A stretch of DNA of 51,320 bases from Prevotellaceae bacterium (GTDB taxonomy: Bacteria > Bacteroidota > Bacteroidia > Bacteroidales > Bacteroidaceae). The position numbers and the translations under genes are program-made. The notes under the pieces are model-generated. The model was given only the letters and a program-made list of their open reading frames with translations, was not told the DNA's origin and ran no database searches. Below are positions 1 through 7,357 of this stretch, piece by piece. Location of the stretch: positions 1 through 51,320 of the forward strand of contig JAQXXT010000097.1 of the NCBI GenBank assembly GCA_029226205.1, given 5' to 3'. Numbering within the stretch: the first letter of the stretch is position 1; each line of letters starts with the position of its first letter.

Positions 1-23
1 CTCATAGGCGCAATTATTTTTAT

Positions 24-105
24 CCACCGTAGGGGCACCCCTTGTGGGCGCCCTAACGCCACGATTCCCGGTTAGGACGGCCACAAGGGCCGCCCCCTAT
101 GGTGG
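24..105. repeat. REPIN-like inverted repeat (A arm plus B arm)
   Basis: Two facing arms of about 34 bp, each beginning CCACC(G/A)TAGGGG at the outer edge and carrying the core CCCTTGTGG (or its complement CCACAAGGG), are separated by about 13 bp. The left arm has the A-type sequence GGGGCACCCCTTGTGGGCG and the right arm the B-type GGCCGTCC/GGGCCGCC. The same arms recur elsewhere in the window between genes. No transposase of the REP-associated (RAYT) type is visible here. Confidence 0.85.
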
Positions 106-125
106 AAGATCTTACATTTCTATGG

Positions 126-133
126 CAAAGTTA
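126..133 (-). promoter_or_regulatory. Possible minus-strand promoter (-7 box TAACTTTG)
   Basis: The complement reads TAACTTTG, matching the Bacteroidota -7 consensus TAnnTTTG. It points left towards a gene beyond the window edge, whose leader would then contain the REPIN at 24-105. I see no clear -33 TTTG. Confidence 0.4.
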
Positions 134-175
134 CAAAAAAATGGGGAATTATTTCGCTTTTTCAGAAAAACTTGT

Positions 176-183
176 TATTTTTG
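176..183 (+). promoter_or_regulatory. Probable promoter of the DUF4301 gene (-7 box TATTTTTG)
   Basis: TATTTTTG fits TAnnTTTG, with a weak TTTCG at 152-156 about 20 bp upstream. Transcription would start near 190, just before the structured inverted repeat at 199-352, which would place that whole repeat in the 5' leader. Confidence 0.45.
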
Positions 184-198
184 TGGAAAATATACGGC

Positions 199-352
199 TT
201 GCAGGGGCCGTCCCTTGTGGCGGCCCGATGCCGGTAACGGCATTCCCTGCCACGCTAATAATCCCATTACGATTCGCCCTTCGGGCGACGGGCATTGGGG
301 GTCGATGAACGGCGTTCCGCCGTCGGGCCGCCACAAGGGACGGCCCCTGCAA
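199..352. repeat. Structured 154-bp inverted repeat with three internal hairpins
   Basis: Arms 199-228 and 323-352 are perfect 30-bp inverted repeats containing the CCCTTGTGG core of the REPIN family. Inside the loop are three short hairpins: ATGCCG/CGGCAT (228-243, loop GTAA), TCGCCC/GGGCGA (274-288, loop TTC) and ACGGCG/CGCCGT (309-323). The first and third share their outer bases with the arm ends. As RNA this would be a long stem capped by a multi-branched loop. It ends about 35 nt before the DUF4301 start codon. Confidence 0.8.
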
Positions 353-387
353 AAGGAAAATATACCAACATAAATAACCATAACAAT

Positions 388-1905
388 ATGCTAAACAAAA
401 AAGACCTGGATCAGATTTCACAGCGTGGAATCACCGAAGAACAAGTGTTACACCAGTTGGAGGAGATCAAGACGGGCTTCCCCTATCTCAAGCTCGCTGC
501 CGCCGCCTCCGTGGGGAATGGTATCCTGAGCCCCGAGGCAGAGGACTGCGCCCGCTACCGTAAGGCATGGACGGCCTATCAGGATGCCGGACATCGGGTG
601 GTGAAGTTTGTACCCGCCTCTGGTGCCGCCAGCCGTATGTTCAAGAACCTCTTCGCCTTCCTCCATGCCGACTATGACGAGCCGCAGACGGATTTCGAGA
701 AGACTTTCTTCGACAATATCAAGAAGTTCGCCTTCCGTGACGCCCTGTGCGACAAGTGTAAGGAGAATGAGGGCAAGAGTATCATGCAACTACTGAGTAT
801 GTATCAGTATAAGCCCGTCGTCGCCAACCTCCTGGAGGCTAAGGGCCTCGACTACGGAAACCTGCCGAAGGGCCTGCTGCTCTTCCACAGCTATCCCGAT
901 GGTCCCCGCACGCCGATGGAGGAGCATCTCGTAGAGGCGGCTCTCTATGCTGCCTGCGATGGTGAGGCTCATGTCCATTTCACTGTCTCCCATGACCATC
1001 TCGTTCTCTTCAAGCAGAAGGTCGCCGAGGTAAAAGGAAAGTATGAAAAGATGTTCGGCGTGAAATATGACGTGACATTCAGTGAACAGAAGCCGTCTAC
1101 AGATACCATCGCCGCCAATCCCGACAATACGCCGTTCCGCAATGATGACGGCAGTCTGCTGTTCCGTCCCGGAGGCCACGGTGCCCTCATCGAGAATCTC
1201 AACGAGATTGACGGAGATGTCATCTTTATCAAGAATATCGATAATGTCGTGCCTGACCGGTTGAAGACGGACACGGTGACATGGAAGCAGATCCTCGCCG
1301 GTATCCTCGTGACGCTGCAGCAGAAGGCCTTCGGCTATCTGAAGGTCCTTGACAGTGGAACCTACAACCACGAGAAACTCGAGGAGATCATTCGTTTCAT
1401 TCAGCGTGACCTCTGTTGTCGTAAGCCCGATATCAAGGAACTTGAGGATGCCGACCTCGTGATCTATCTGCGGGAGAAGTTGAATCGTCCGATGCGTGTC
1501 TGTGGCGTGGTAAAGAATGTCGGCGAGCCCGGTGGCGGTCCGTTCCTCGTATACAATCAAGACGGTACTATTTCTTTGCAGATTCTTGAGAGTTCACAGA
1601 TTGACCAGAGTAACGCTGAGTATATGGATATGTTCAAGAACGGCACCCATTTCAACCCCGTGGACCTCGTCTGTGGCACGAAGGATTATGAGGGCCATCC
1701 CTTTGATCTGCGGAAGTATGTCGATAAGACGACGGGCTTCATCTCCCACAAGAGCAAGAACGGCCGTGATCTGAAGGCTCTCGAGCTTCCTGGACTGTGG
1801 AATGGTGCCATGAGTGACTGGAACACAGTCTTCGTTGAGGTCCCCCTGAGCACCTTCAACCCCGTCAAGACCGTCAATGACTTGCTGAGGGAGCAACACC
1901 AGTAA
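388..1905 (+). CDS. DUF4301 family protein
   Basis: Predicted 505-residue soluble protein; I recognise it as the Bacteroidota family DUF4301, whose function is not established. I chose the ATG at 388 because upstream in-frame sequence lies inside the inverted repeat at 199-352, and family members start with a similar MLNKKDL-type sequence. Three segments resemble sugar-nucleotide pyrophosphorylases of the UDPGP/GT-A type: a glycine-rich VPASGAASRMFK at residues 75-86, RPGGHGAL at 260-267, and IKNIDNVVPD at 281-290, which recalls the uridyl- or metal-binding VDN strand. This comparison is my inference. There is no signal peptide or membrane segment. The gene is monocistronic and convergent with rpoD, separated from it by a large palindromic repeat. 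Confidence 0.85.
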   Translation: MLNKKDLDQISQRGITEEQVLHQLEEIKTGFPYLKLAAAASVGNGILSPEAEDCARYRKAWTAYQDAGHRVVKFVPASGAASRMFKNLFAFLHADYDEPQTDFEKTFFDNIKKFAFRDALCDKCKENEGKSIMQLLSMYQYKPVVANLLEAKGLDYGNLPKGLLLFHSYPDGPRTPMEEHLVEAALYAACDGEAHVHFTVSHDHLVLFKQKVAEVKGKYEKMFGVKYDVTFSEQKPSTDTIAANPDNTPFRNDDGSLLFRPGGHGALIENLNEIDGDVIFIKNIDNVVPDRLKTDTVTWKQILAGILVTLQQKAFGYLKVLDSGTYNHEKLEEIIRFIQRDLCCRKPDIKELEDADLVIYLREKLNRPMRVCGVVKNVGEPGGGPFLVYNQDGTISLQILESSQIDQSNAEYMDMFKNGTHFNPVDLVCGTKDYEGHPFDLRKYVDKTTGFISHKSKNGRDLKALELPGLWNGAMSDWNTVFVEVPLSTFNPVKTVNDLLREQHQ

Positions 1906-1963
1906 AAAAGAGGCCTACCCAAGCCCTCCCAAAAGGGAGGGATGTTCATGTGTCTCTTCCCTT

Positions 1964-2042
1964 CGTAGGGTGCGGCCCTTGTGGCCGTCCTAATAGGAAA
2001 TTGTGGCGGTTAGGGCGCCCACAAGGGGTGCCCCTACGGTGG
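1964..2042. repeat. REPIN-like inverted repeat (B arm plus A arm)
   Basis: The left arm 1964-1993 is of the GTGCGGCCCTTGTGGCCG (B) type. The right arm 2009-2042 is the A type in inverse orientation, ending CCCCTACGGTGG. It is nested inside the larger palindrome at 1911-2163. Confidence 0.85.
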
Positions 2043-2054
2043 CAGAAACGCGAC

Positions 2055-2100
2055 ACGCCCTTCCATCCCGTTGTGCCGGGATAGAAGGGCGTATTATTTT
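2055..2100. terminator. Hairpin between convergent genes, probable terminator
   Basis: ACGCCCTTCCATCCCG and CGGGATAGAAGGGCGT form a 16-bp stem with one mismatch and a loop of about 6 nt, followed on the plus strand by ATTATTTTA. It could end transcription of the DUF4301 gene; the U tract is weak. Confidence 0.55.
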
Positions 2101-2182
2101 ATCCTCATGTAAGGGAAGAGACATTTCAACATCCCTCCCTTTAGGGAGGGCTTGGGTAGGCCTTAGGGTTGGGGGTGAGGCT

Positions 2183-3055
2183 TTATCCCAAGTATTTCAT
2201 CAGAATCTTGGCATTGCCACTCTCGCGGATCTTGGCGATGCTCTTTTCACGAATCTGACGGACACGCTCACGGGTAAGACCGAACTCCTCACCGATCTCC
2301 TCCAAGCCACGCTCATGGCAGCCGATGCCGAAACAAGCCTTGAGGATTTTCAGCTCACGGTCTTTCAATACACCGTTAAGGACTTTGTCGAGATCCGTGG
2401 CCATCGACTCGAAATCGACCTGACGGTCCGTACGACTGTCTGAGCCGGAAGCGAGGACATCAGCCATGGAGTTCTCGTCATCATCACCAAACGGCGCGTC
2501 GATACTCATGTGGTGAGAGTCGGCATTCAGACTCTGCTCGATCTTCAGCTCATCCATGTGGAGAATCTCGGCGAGCTCCTGAACGGAAGGACGACGGTTA
2601 TGCTCCTGGACGAACTTGCTCGTAGCCTGGGAGATCTTGCTCACGGCACCTACCTGGTTCAACGGCAGACGGACGATACGGCTCTGTTCGGCGATAGCCT
2701 GCATGATGCTCTGACGGATCCACCATACGGCATAAGAGATGAATTTGAAACCACGGGTCTCATCGAATTTCTCCGCTGCCTTGACGAGACCAATATTGCC
2801 CTCGTCGATGAGGTCGGTGAGCGACAGACCCTGATGCTGATATTGCTTGGCAACAGAGACGACGAAGCGGAGGTTCGCACGTACCAGTTTCTCCTTGGCA
2901 CGCTCGCCCTCTTTACCGCCCTTGCGGATCTTCTCCGCCAGTTCGATCTCCTCGTCCACGCTCACCATCGGCTCGCGGGCAATCTCGGCGAGGTACTTGT
3001 CAAGTGCCTCACTGGAGCGGTTCGTAATACTTCTGTTGATTTTTAATTGACGCAT
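2183..3055 (-). CDS. rpoD: Primary RNA polymerase sigma factor (RpoD / sigma-ABfr type)
   Basis: Encodes a 290-residue sigma-70 protein, the housekeeping sigma factor that directs RNA polymerase to TTTG/TAnnTTTG promoters. Region 1.2 is at about residues 15-50. Region 2 spans about 60-130 with DLIDEGNIGLVKAAEKFD and the -7-recognising YAVWWIRQSI at 108-117. Region 3 follows at about 130-210. Region 4.2 carries the helix-turn-helix EIGEEFGLTRERVRQI at about 253-268. Region 1.1 is absent, as is usual for Bacteroidota primary sigma factors. I start at the second of two near-adjacent Met codons (MRQLKI), which is the family start; starting at 3061 would add two residues. A -7 box TAACTTTG at 3171-3178 implies a leader of about 110 nt containing the hairpin GGGGC-ATTC-GCCCC near 3140-3153. 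Confidence 0.97.
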   Translation of the reverse strand: MRQLKINRSITNRSSEALDKYLAEIAREPMVSVDEEIELAEKIRKGGKEGERAKEKLVRANLRFVVSVAKQYQHQGLSLTDLIDEGNIGLVKAAEKFDETRGFKFISYAVWWIRQSIMQAIAEQSRIVRLPLNQVGAVSKISQATSKFVQEHNRRPSVQELAEILHMDELKIEQSLNADSHHMSIDAPFGDDDENSMADVLASGSDSRTDRQVDFESMATDLDKVLNGVLKDRELKILKACFGIGCHERGLEEIGEEFGLTRERVRQIREKSIAKIRESGNAKILMKYLG

Positions 3056-3170
3056 TCCCATACCTCAAAAATTATTTTAAGTGTTTATCCTATTTTATGT
3101 TCCTAATACCTATTGCAAATTCAATGCCATTTTCCGTCAGGGGCGAATGCCCCCAATATAAAAAGCGGTG

Positions 3171-3178
3171 CAAAGTTA
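3171..3178 (-). promoter_or_regulatory. rpoD promoter (-7 box TAACTTTG)
   Basis: The complement of 3171-3178 is TAACTTTG, a match to TAnnTTTG, 116 nt upstream of the rpoD start. No convincing -33 TTTG is seen at the right distance. Confidence 0.6.
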
Positions 3179-3259
3179 CGAACTTTTTTTCATACTTTCT
3201 TCATGAAATCGTAAGAAAATGGTAAAATTTAAGAATTATTAAGAAGAATCCTCTTGCAC

Positions 3260-3274
3260 GGTGCGGCCCTTGTG
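3260..3274 (+). repeat. Solitary degenerate REP half-arm
   Basis: GTGCGGCCCTTGTGG matches the inner part of a B-type arm, but the sequence then diverges and has no facing partner. It is probably a decayed REPIN remnant between the rpoD promoter and the candidate small-RNA promoter. Confidence 0.6.
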
Positions 3275-3304
3275 GATCGGGGGAAATATACCCCATTTTG
3301 GGTA

Positions 3305-3335
3305 TTGTGGGAATGGGAAAAACGCCGTACCTTTG
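3305..3335 (+). promoter_or_regulatory. Plus-strand promoter without a downstream gene
   Basis: TTGT at 3305-3308 and TACCTTTG at 3328-3335 are spaced by 19 bp, matching the Bacteroidota -33/-7 arrangement. The next gene on this strand is far away, and a hairpin terminator follows about 90-110 nt downstream. Confidence 0.6.
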
Positions 3336-3341
3336 CAACCG

Positions 3342-3449
3342 TGATAAGGAAATCAATCCTTAGCCATAATTAATCTTGTTCGCTAGACAAATAGATTTCA
3401 TAATGTTTTTGTATAAAAAATTAAGCCCGCTGTGAAGCGGGCTTTTTTT
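3342..3449 (+). ncRNA. Candidate small RNA
   Basis: A promoter (3305-3335) and an intrinsic terminator (3423-3449) bracket a stretch of about 108 nt with no meaningful reading frame; only a 10-codon frame from ATG at 3402 runs into the terminator stem. Near the 5' end is a small hairpin AAGGA-AATCAA-TCCTT. The boundaries are inferred from the promoter and terminator, not observed. The same terminator also suits the minus-strand rlmD operon, so the small RNA rests mainly on the promoter. Confidence 0.4.
3423..3449. terminator. Bidirectional intrinsic terminator
   Basis: AAGCCCGCT-GTGA-AGCGGGCTT forms a tight stem with a 4-nt loop, followed by TTTTTTT on the plus strand. On the minus strand it is followed by TTAATTTTTTATAC, so it can also end the rlmD/oligopeptidase transcript. 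Confidence 0.85.
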
Positions 3450-3453
3450 ATGT

Positions 3454-3568
3454 GCCACCGTAGGGTGCGCCCCTTGTGGGTTGTCTGCCACCGTAGGGGC
3501 ACCCCTTGTGGGCGCCCTAACGCCACAAGTCCCCTTTAGGACGGCCACAAAGGCCGCACCCTACGTTG
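3454..3568. repeat. Three-armed REPIN-like element
   Basis: Two arms in the same orientation (3454-3480, GTAGGGTGCGCCCCTTGTGG; 3488-3520, A type) are followed by one inverse arm (3536-3568, ending GCACCCTACGTTGG). Two direct arms facing one inverse arm is unlike the other paired copies in the window. It sits 10 bp from the 3' end of the oligopeptidase gene. Confidence 0.8.
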
Positions 3569-3578
3569 GAAATTCACC

Positions 3579-5684
3579 CTACGAGTGGATCATATGCAGG
3601 ATGAAGGCATAGATATCCGCCTGCTCTTCGAGGCGCTTGCTCAGCGGTTTGCCTCCACCGTGGCCGGCCTTGCTGTCGATGCGGATGAGTGTCGGCGTGT
3701 CAGCGGCGTTATCCGCCTGGAGGGTGGCGGCGAACTTAAAGCTATGTGCCGGTACCACACGGTCGTCGTGATCAGCCGTCGTAATGAGTGTCGCCGGATA
3801 TTTCACGCCCGGACGGAGATTATGGAGTGGGGAGTAGCTCCTGAGATACTCGAACATCTCCTTACTGTCATCTGACGTGCCATAGTCGGATGCCCAGTTC
3901 CAGCCGATGGTGAACTTATGATAGCGCAGCATGTCCATGACACCCACCTGGGGAATGCACACCTTGAAGAGGTCGGGGCGCTGCGTCATCACGGCACCGA
4001 TCAGCAGACCACCATTGCTGCCACCGTTGATGGCGAGGTGATTGGTGTCGGTATACTTATTGGCGATGAGATATTCCGCCGCGGCGATGAAGTCGTCGAA
4101 AACATTCTGCTTGTGCATCTTCGTTCCCGCAAGATGCCATGCCTCACCATACTCGCCGCCACCACGCAGGTTGACCTGGGCATAGATACCGCCACGCTCG
4201 AGAAAGGGAATGCGGGAGGATGAGAAGTTTGGCGGCATGGAGATGTTGAAACCACCATAGCCATAGAGCAGCAACGGGTTACGGCCGTCGAGGCGTGTGC
4301 CCTTCTTCATTGTGATGAACATCGGGACCCGTGTGCCGTCCTTGCTCCGGAAGAATACCTGTCGCGTGATATAGTCCTTCGTGCTGAAGTTCGTCTTCGG
4401 AACGAGGAACGGTGTGAGGCGGTTCTTCGTAAAGTCATAACGGTACACCGTCGTCGGTTGGGTGAATGACCAGTAAGAGATGAAACACTCCGGACGGTTC
4501 TTGTCACCACTGATATCAATGCTGCCGAGTCCAGGGAGCATGATCTCGTGCTCCGGTTGTCCGTCTAGAGAATAGACATAGGCACGGTCGGAGGCATCCT
4601 TCATATACTGCAGGACGAGACGACCGTTGATGAGGGCCGCAGACTCAAGGACATCCTCCTTCTCCGGGATGACCGTCTTCCAGTCGCTGAAACCAGGATG
4701 GTCGATCGTTGTTGCCATGAGACGGTAGCGTGGCGCCCCGTCGTTCGTTAATATATATAAGGTGTCACCGACGAAACCGATAGGAGCGTAGGTGTTGTCC
4801 ATATCCGCCGTCATCTGCATGAACTGGCTGTCAGGTTTTCTTAGATCACGGATAAAGACGGTATTGCCGGCTCCGGCACCACTCTCATAGAGTAGCTGCG
4901 CCGTCTCCTCGTCGTTGACATCCGTGTCATAGAAACGCATGGGGTAGGCGGCATTCTGGTAGAACAGACGGTCGGCGCTCTGCGGCGTACCGATACGGTG
5001 GTAGAAAATCTTATGGGTGCTGTTCTTACTGCTGTAGGCATGGGCACTGCCGGGCTTGTCGTAAGCACTATAGTAGAAGCCGTCGCCCTGCCAGGCAGCC
5101 CCGGAGAATTTCGCCCATTCGATATGGTCTTTCAGCAACTGTCCCGTATGGGTGTCGAGAACATAGAACTCCTGCCAGTCGCTGCCACTGCGGGAGATGG
5201 CATAGGCACAATATTTCCCGTTGTGGGAGAAATAGATGCCTTTCAGCGCCACGGTGCCGTCGGTGGAGAGGCGGTTCGGATCAAGGAATACACGGGCGTG
5301 CTGCTCGTCGCCTAATTTGTCCATGACATACAGCACACTTTGGTTCTGCAGACCACTGTTGCGATAGAAATACCATTTCCCCGTACTCTTCTCGTAGAAC
5401 GGGGCGCCGACACGCTCGTAGTTGGCACACTCCTCCATGCGTTTGAGAAGTTGTTGGCGCTCGGGGATCTTCGCGAGATAGGCATCGGTGATGGCATTCT
5501 CCGCCTTCACCCATGCCGCCGTGGCGGCAGCGGTGTCGTTCTCCAGCGGACGGTAGGGATCGGCGACCTTCACGCCGAAATAGTCATCCACGGTATCGTC
5601 ATGTGGTGCCGTGGGGTAGTGAATTTTTTGCGCCTGTGCCGTAAGGGCAACGGAGGCGGCAGCTAAAGAAAAAAGAGTCTTCAT
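3579..5684 (-). CDS. Prolyl oligopeptidase family serine peptidase (S9A)
   Basis: Predicted 701-residue secreted peptidase that would cleave short peptides after proline. An N-terminal signal peptide of about 18 residues (MKTLFSLAAASVALTAQAQ) suggests a periplasmic location. The N-terminal beta-propeller occupies about residues 70-430 and the alpha/beta-hydrolase domain about 430-701. The catalytic serine is in GGSNGG (Ser556), the aspartate in HDDRVVP (about Asp641) and the histidine in KAGHGGGKP (His675), close to the classical spacing. Length matches the family. Its ATG overlaps the TGA of the upstream rlmD gene (ATGA), so the two are probably translationally coupled. The link between an rRNA methyltransferase and a peptidase looks positional, not functional. 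Confidence 0.93.
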   Translation of the reverse strand: MKTLFSLAAASVALTAQAQKIHYPTAPHDDTVDDYFGVKVADPYRPLENDTAAATAAWVKAENAITDAYLAKIPERQQLLKRMEECANYERVGAPFYEKSTGKWYFYRNSGLQNQSVLYVMDKLGDEQHARVFLDPNRLSTDGTVALKGIYFSHNGKYCAYAISRSGSDWQEFYVLDTHTGQLLKDHIEWAKFSGAAWQGDGFYYSAYDKPGSAHAYSSKNSTHKIFYHRIGTPQSADRLFYQNAAYPMRFYDTDVNDEETAQLLYESGAGAGNTVFIRDLRKPDSQFMQMTADMDNTYAPIGFVGDTLYILTNDGAPRYRLMATTIDHPGFSDWKTVIPEKEDVLESAALINGRLVLQYMKDASDRAYVYSLDGQPEHEIMLPGLGSIDISGDKNRPECFISYWSFTQPTTVYRYDFTKNRLTPFLVPKTNFSTKDYITRQVFFRSKDGTRVPMFITMKKGTRLDGRNPLLLYGYGGFNISMPPNFSSSRIPFLERGGIYAQVNLRGGGEYGEAWHLAGTKMHKQNVFDDFIAAAEYLIANKYTDTNHLAINGGSNGGLLIGAVMTQRPDLFKVCIPQVGVMDMLRYHKFTIGWNWASDYGTSDDSKEMFEYLRSYSPLHNLRPGVKYPATLITTADHDDRVVPAHSFKFAATLQADNAADTPTLIRIDSKAGHGGGKPLSKRLEEQADIYAFILHMIHS

Positions 5685-7105
5685 TTTTTTTCTAATAATA
5701 CAACATTCTCCACATGTGGCGTGTGGGGGAACATATCTACGGGCTGGACCTCTATGACCTTATAGGCCACGTCGAGGAGCTGCAGGTCACGGGCCTGCGT
5801 GGCAGGGTTGCAACTGACATAGACGATACGTGAGGGCGCAGCGTTGAGGATGACCTTCACCACGTCGGGATGCATGCCGGCACGGGGCGGATCGGTGATG
5901 ATGACATCGGGACGGCCATGCTCACGGATGAAGTCGTCGGTAAGGATATCCTTCATGTCACCGGCATAGAAGAGGGTGTTGTCGATATGGTTGATCTCAC
6001 TGTTCACCTTCGCGTCCTCAATAGCTTCGGGAACATACTCGATGCCGATGACCTGACGGGCCTGGCGCGCTACGAAGTTGGCGATCGTTCCCGTACCCGT
6101 ATAGAGGTCGTAGACGAGCTCCTTCCCCGTTAGTCCGGCGAACTTCCTGGCCACGGAATAGAGCACATGGGCTTGGTCCGTATTTGTCTGATAGAAACTC
6201 TTCGGACCGACCTTGAACTTTAGATCCTCCATGAGTTCAAAGATATGGTCCTTACCTTTATATAATATAAGGGGCAGATCATTGAACGTGTCGTTACCTT
6301 TCTGATTGTTGACATAGAGCAGCGACGTGATCTCGGGGAATGTCGTGGCGAGATGTTCCATCAGGCCGCGGGCACGCTCCTCGTCACCGTCCTCATCGTA
6401 ATGGAACTGTACGAGAACCATCCACTCGCCACTGTGACTGTTGCGGATCATGATGTCACGCAGTAAGCCATGTTGGGCGCGGATGTCATAGAAAGTCATG
6501 CCTGTCTGCAGGGCATAGTCACGGATGGAGTTGCGGATCTTGTTGTGGAGGTCGTCCATGAGCCAGCATTTCTCAATGGGATAGATCTTGTCGAAAGCGC
6601 CCGTGATATGGAAGCCGATGGCACCACCGCCGAGACCCGTTCCTTCGGGAAGGGCGGCGAGCTCCTCTTTCGTATACCACCGTTTGTTGGCACAGCCGAA
6701 CTCGAGCTTGTTACGGTATTCGAAGATCTTCTTCGAACCGAGGATGGGGTCGAACTCCGGCAATTCTATCTTGCCGATGCGGGAGAGCTGGTCGTAGACT
6801 TGCTGCTGCTTCGCCTTAATCTGTTCCTCATAGCGCAGGTTCTGCCATTTGCAGCCGCCACAGATACCGAAATGGGCACAGACGGGCTCCGTGCGCAGGG
6901 GGCTCTTCTCGATGAAGCGTTCCACGCGCGCCTCGGCATAGTGGTGCTTCTTACGAGTCACCTGAAGGTCACAGACATCTCCGGGGACACAGAAGGGGAC
7001 GAAGACGACGAGGTCGTTGACATGGGCTACGCACTTCCCTTCGGCAGCAACGGACTCGATCCTGACATGCTCCAACAATGGGAGCGGTTTCTTATTTTTA
7101 CTCAT
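5681..7105 (-). CDS. rlmD: 23S rRNA (uracil-5-)-methyltransferase, RlmD/RumA family
   Basis: Predicted 474-residue SAM-dependent RNA m5U methyltransferase. An N-terminal TRAM domain (about residues 10-65) precedes a cysteine cluster for a 4Fe-4S centre (CAHFGICGGCKWQ). The Rossmann methyltransferase fold contains YDLYTGTGTIANF, DPPRAGMHPDVV and the nucleophile motif VSCNPATQARDL. I chose the ATG at 7105 because the in-frame start 48 nt upstream lies only about 20 nt after the -7 box TAAATTTG (7133-7140), around the predicted transcription start. RlmD, RlmC and TrmA share this fold, so whether the target is U1939 of 23S rRNA or another uridine cannot be settled here. It heads an operon with the downstream oligopeptidase. 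Confidence 0.9.
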   Translation of the reverse strand: MSKNKKPLPLLEHVRIESVAAEGKCVAHVNDLVVFVPFCVPGDVCDLQVTRKKHHYAEARVERFIEKSPLRTEPVCAHFGICGGCKWQNLRYEEQIKAKQQQVYDQLSRIGKIELPEFDPILGSKKIFEYRNKLEFGCANKRWYTKEELAALPEGTGLGGGAIGFHITGAFDKIYPIEKCWLMDDLHNKIRNSIRDYALQTGMTFYDIRAQHGLLRDIMIRNSHSGEWMVLVQFHYDEDGDEERARGLMEHLATTFPEITSLLYVNNQKGNDTFNDLPLILYKGKDHIFELMEDLKFKVGPKSFYQTNTDQAHVLYSVARKFAGLTGKELVYDLYTGTGTIANFVARQARQVIGIEYVPEAIEDAKVNSEINHIDNTLFYAGDMKDILTDDFIREHGRPDVIITDPPRAGMHPDVVKVILNAAPSRIVYVSCNPATQARDLQLLDVAYKVIEVQPVDMFPHTPHVENVVLLEKK

Positions 7106-7132
7106 ACTGTATTCTTTGTTCGTTTTTGTTTG

Positions 7133-7164
7133 CAAATTTACGCATTTTTCCATGACCTTGCAAA
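7133..7164 (-). promoter_or_regulatory. Promoter of the rlmD operon
   Basis: On the minus strand TTTG (complement of 7161-7164) and TAAATTTG (complement of 7133-7140) are 20 bp apart, a full Bacteroidota promoter. It is divergent from the ppdK promoter about 100 bp away. Confidence 0.75.
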
Positions 7165-7245
7165 GGGATTGACAAAAACATGATGGTCGTTGTTTGCGTA
7201 AACACTAAAAATGTAAGGCTGGCATGGCAAAAAATAGGAGAAAAA

Positions 7246-7277
7246 TTTGGTAGAAAAGAGAATAATGCGTATATTTG
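7246..7277 (+). promoter_or_regulatory. Promoter of ppdK
   Basis: TTTGG at 7246-7250 and TATATTTG at 7270-7277 are separated by 19 bp. The leader to the ATG at 7358 would be about 70-75 nt. Confidence 0.75.
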
Positions 7278-7357
7278 CAATATCTAAATGACAAATTACC
7301 AAGGTATAGAATAGACAATACAAAATAATAAATTAAAACCTACAACCTCAAAAAGCT

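Larger units (their letters stand above)
1911..2163. repeat. 253-bp nested palindromic element (53-bp arms)
   Basis: The outer arms 1911-1963 and 2111-2163 are inverted copies differing at 4 of 53 positions. Each starts AGGCCTACCCAAGCCCTCCC and contains its own small hairpin CCCTCCC-AAA-GGGAGGG. Nested inside are a REPIN (1964-2042) and a strong hairpin (2055-2092). The element fills nearly the whole space between the convergent DUF4301 and rpoD genes. A further repeat fragment, TTGGGGGTGAGGC, lies between it and the rpoD stop. Confidence 0.85.
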
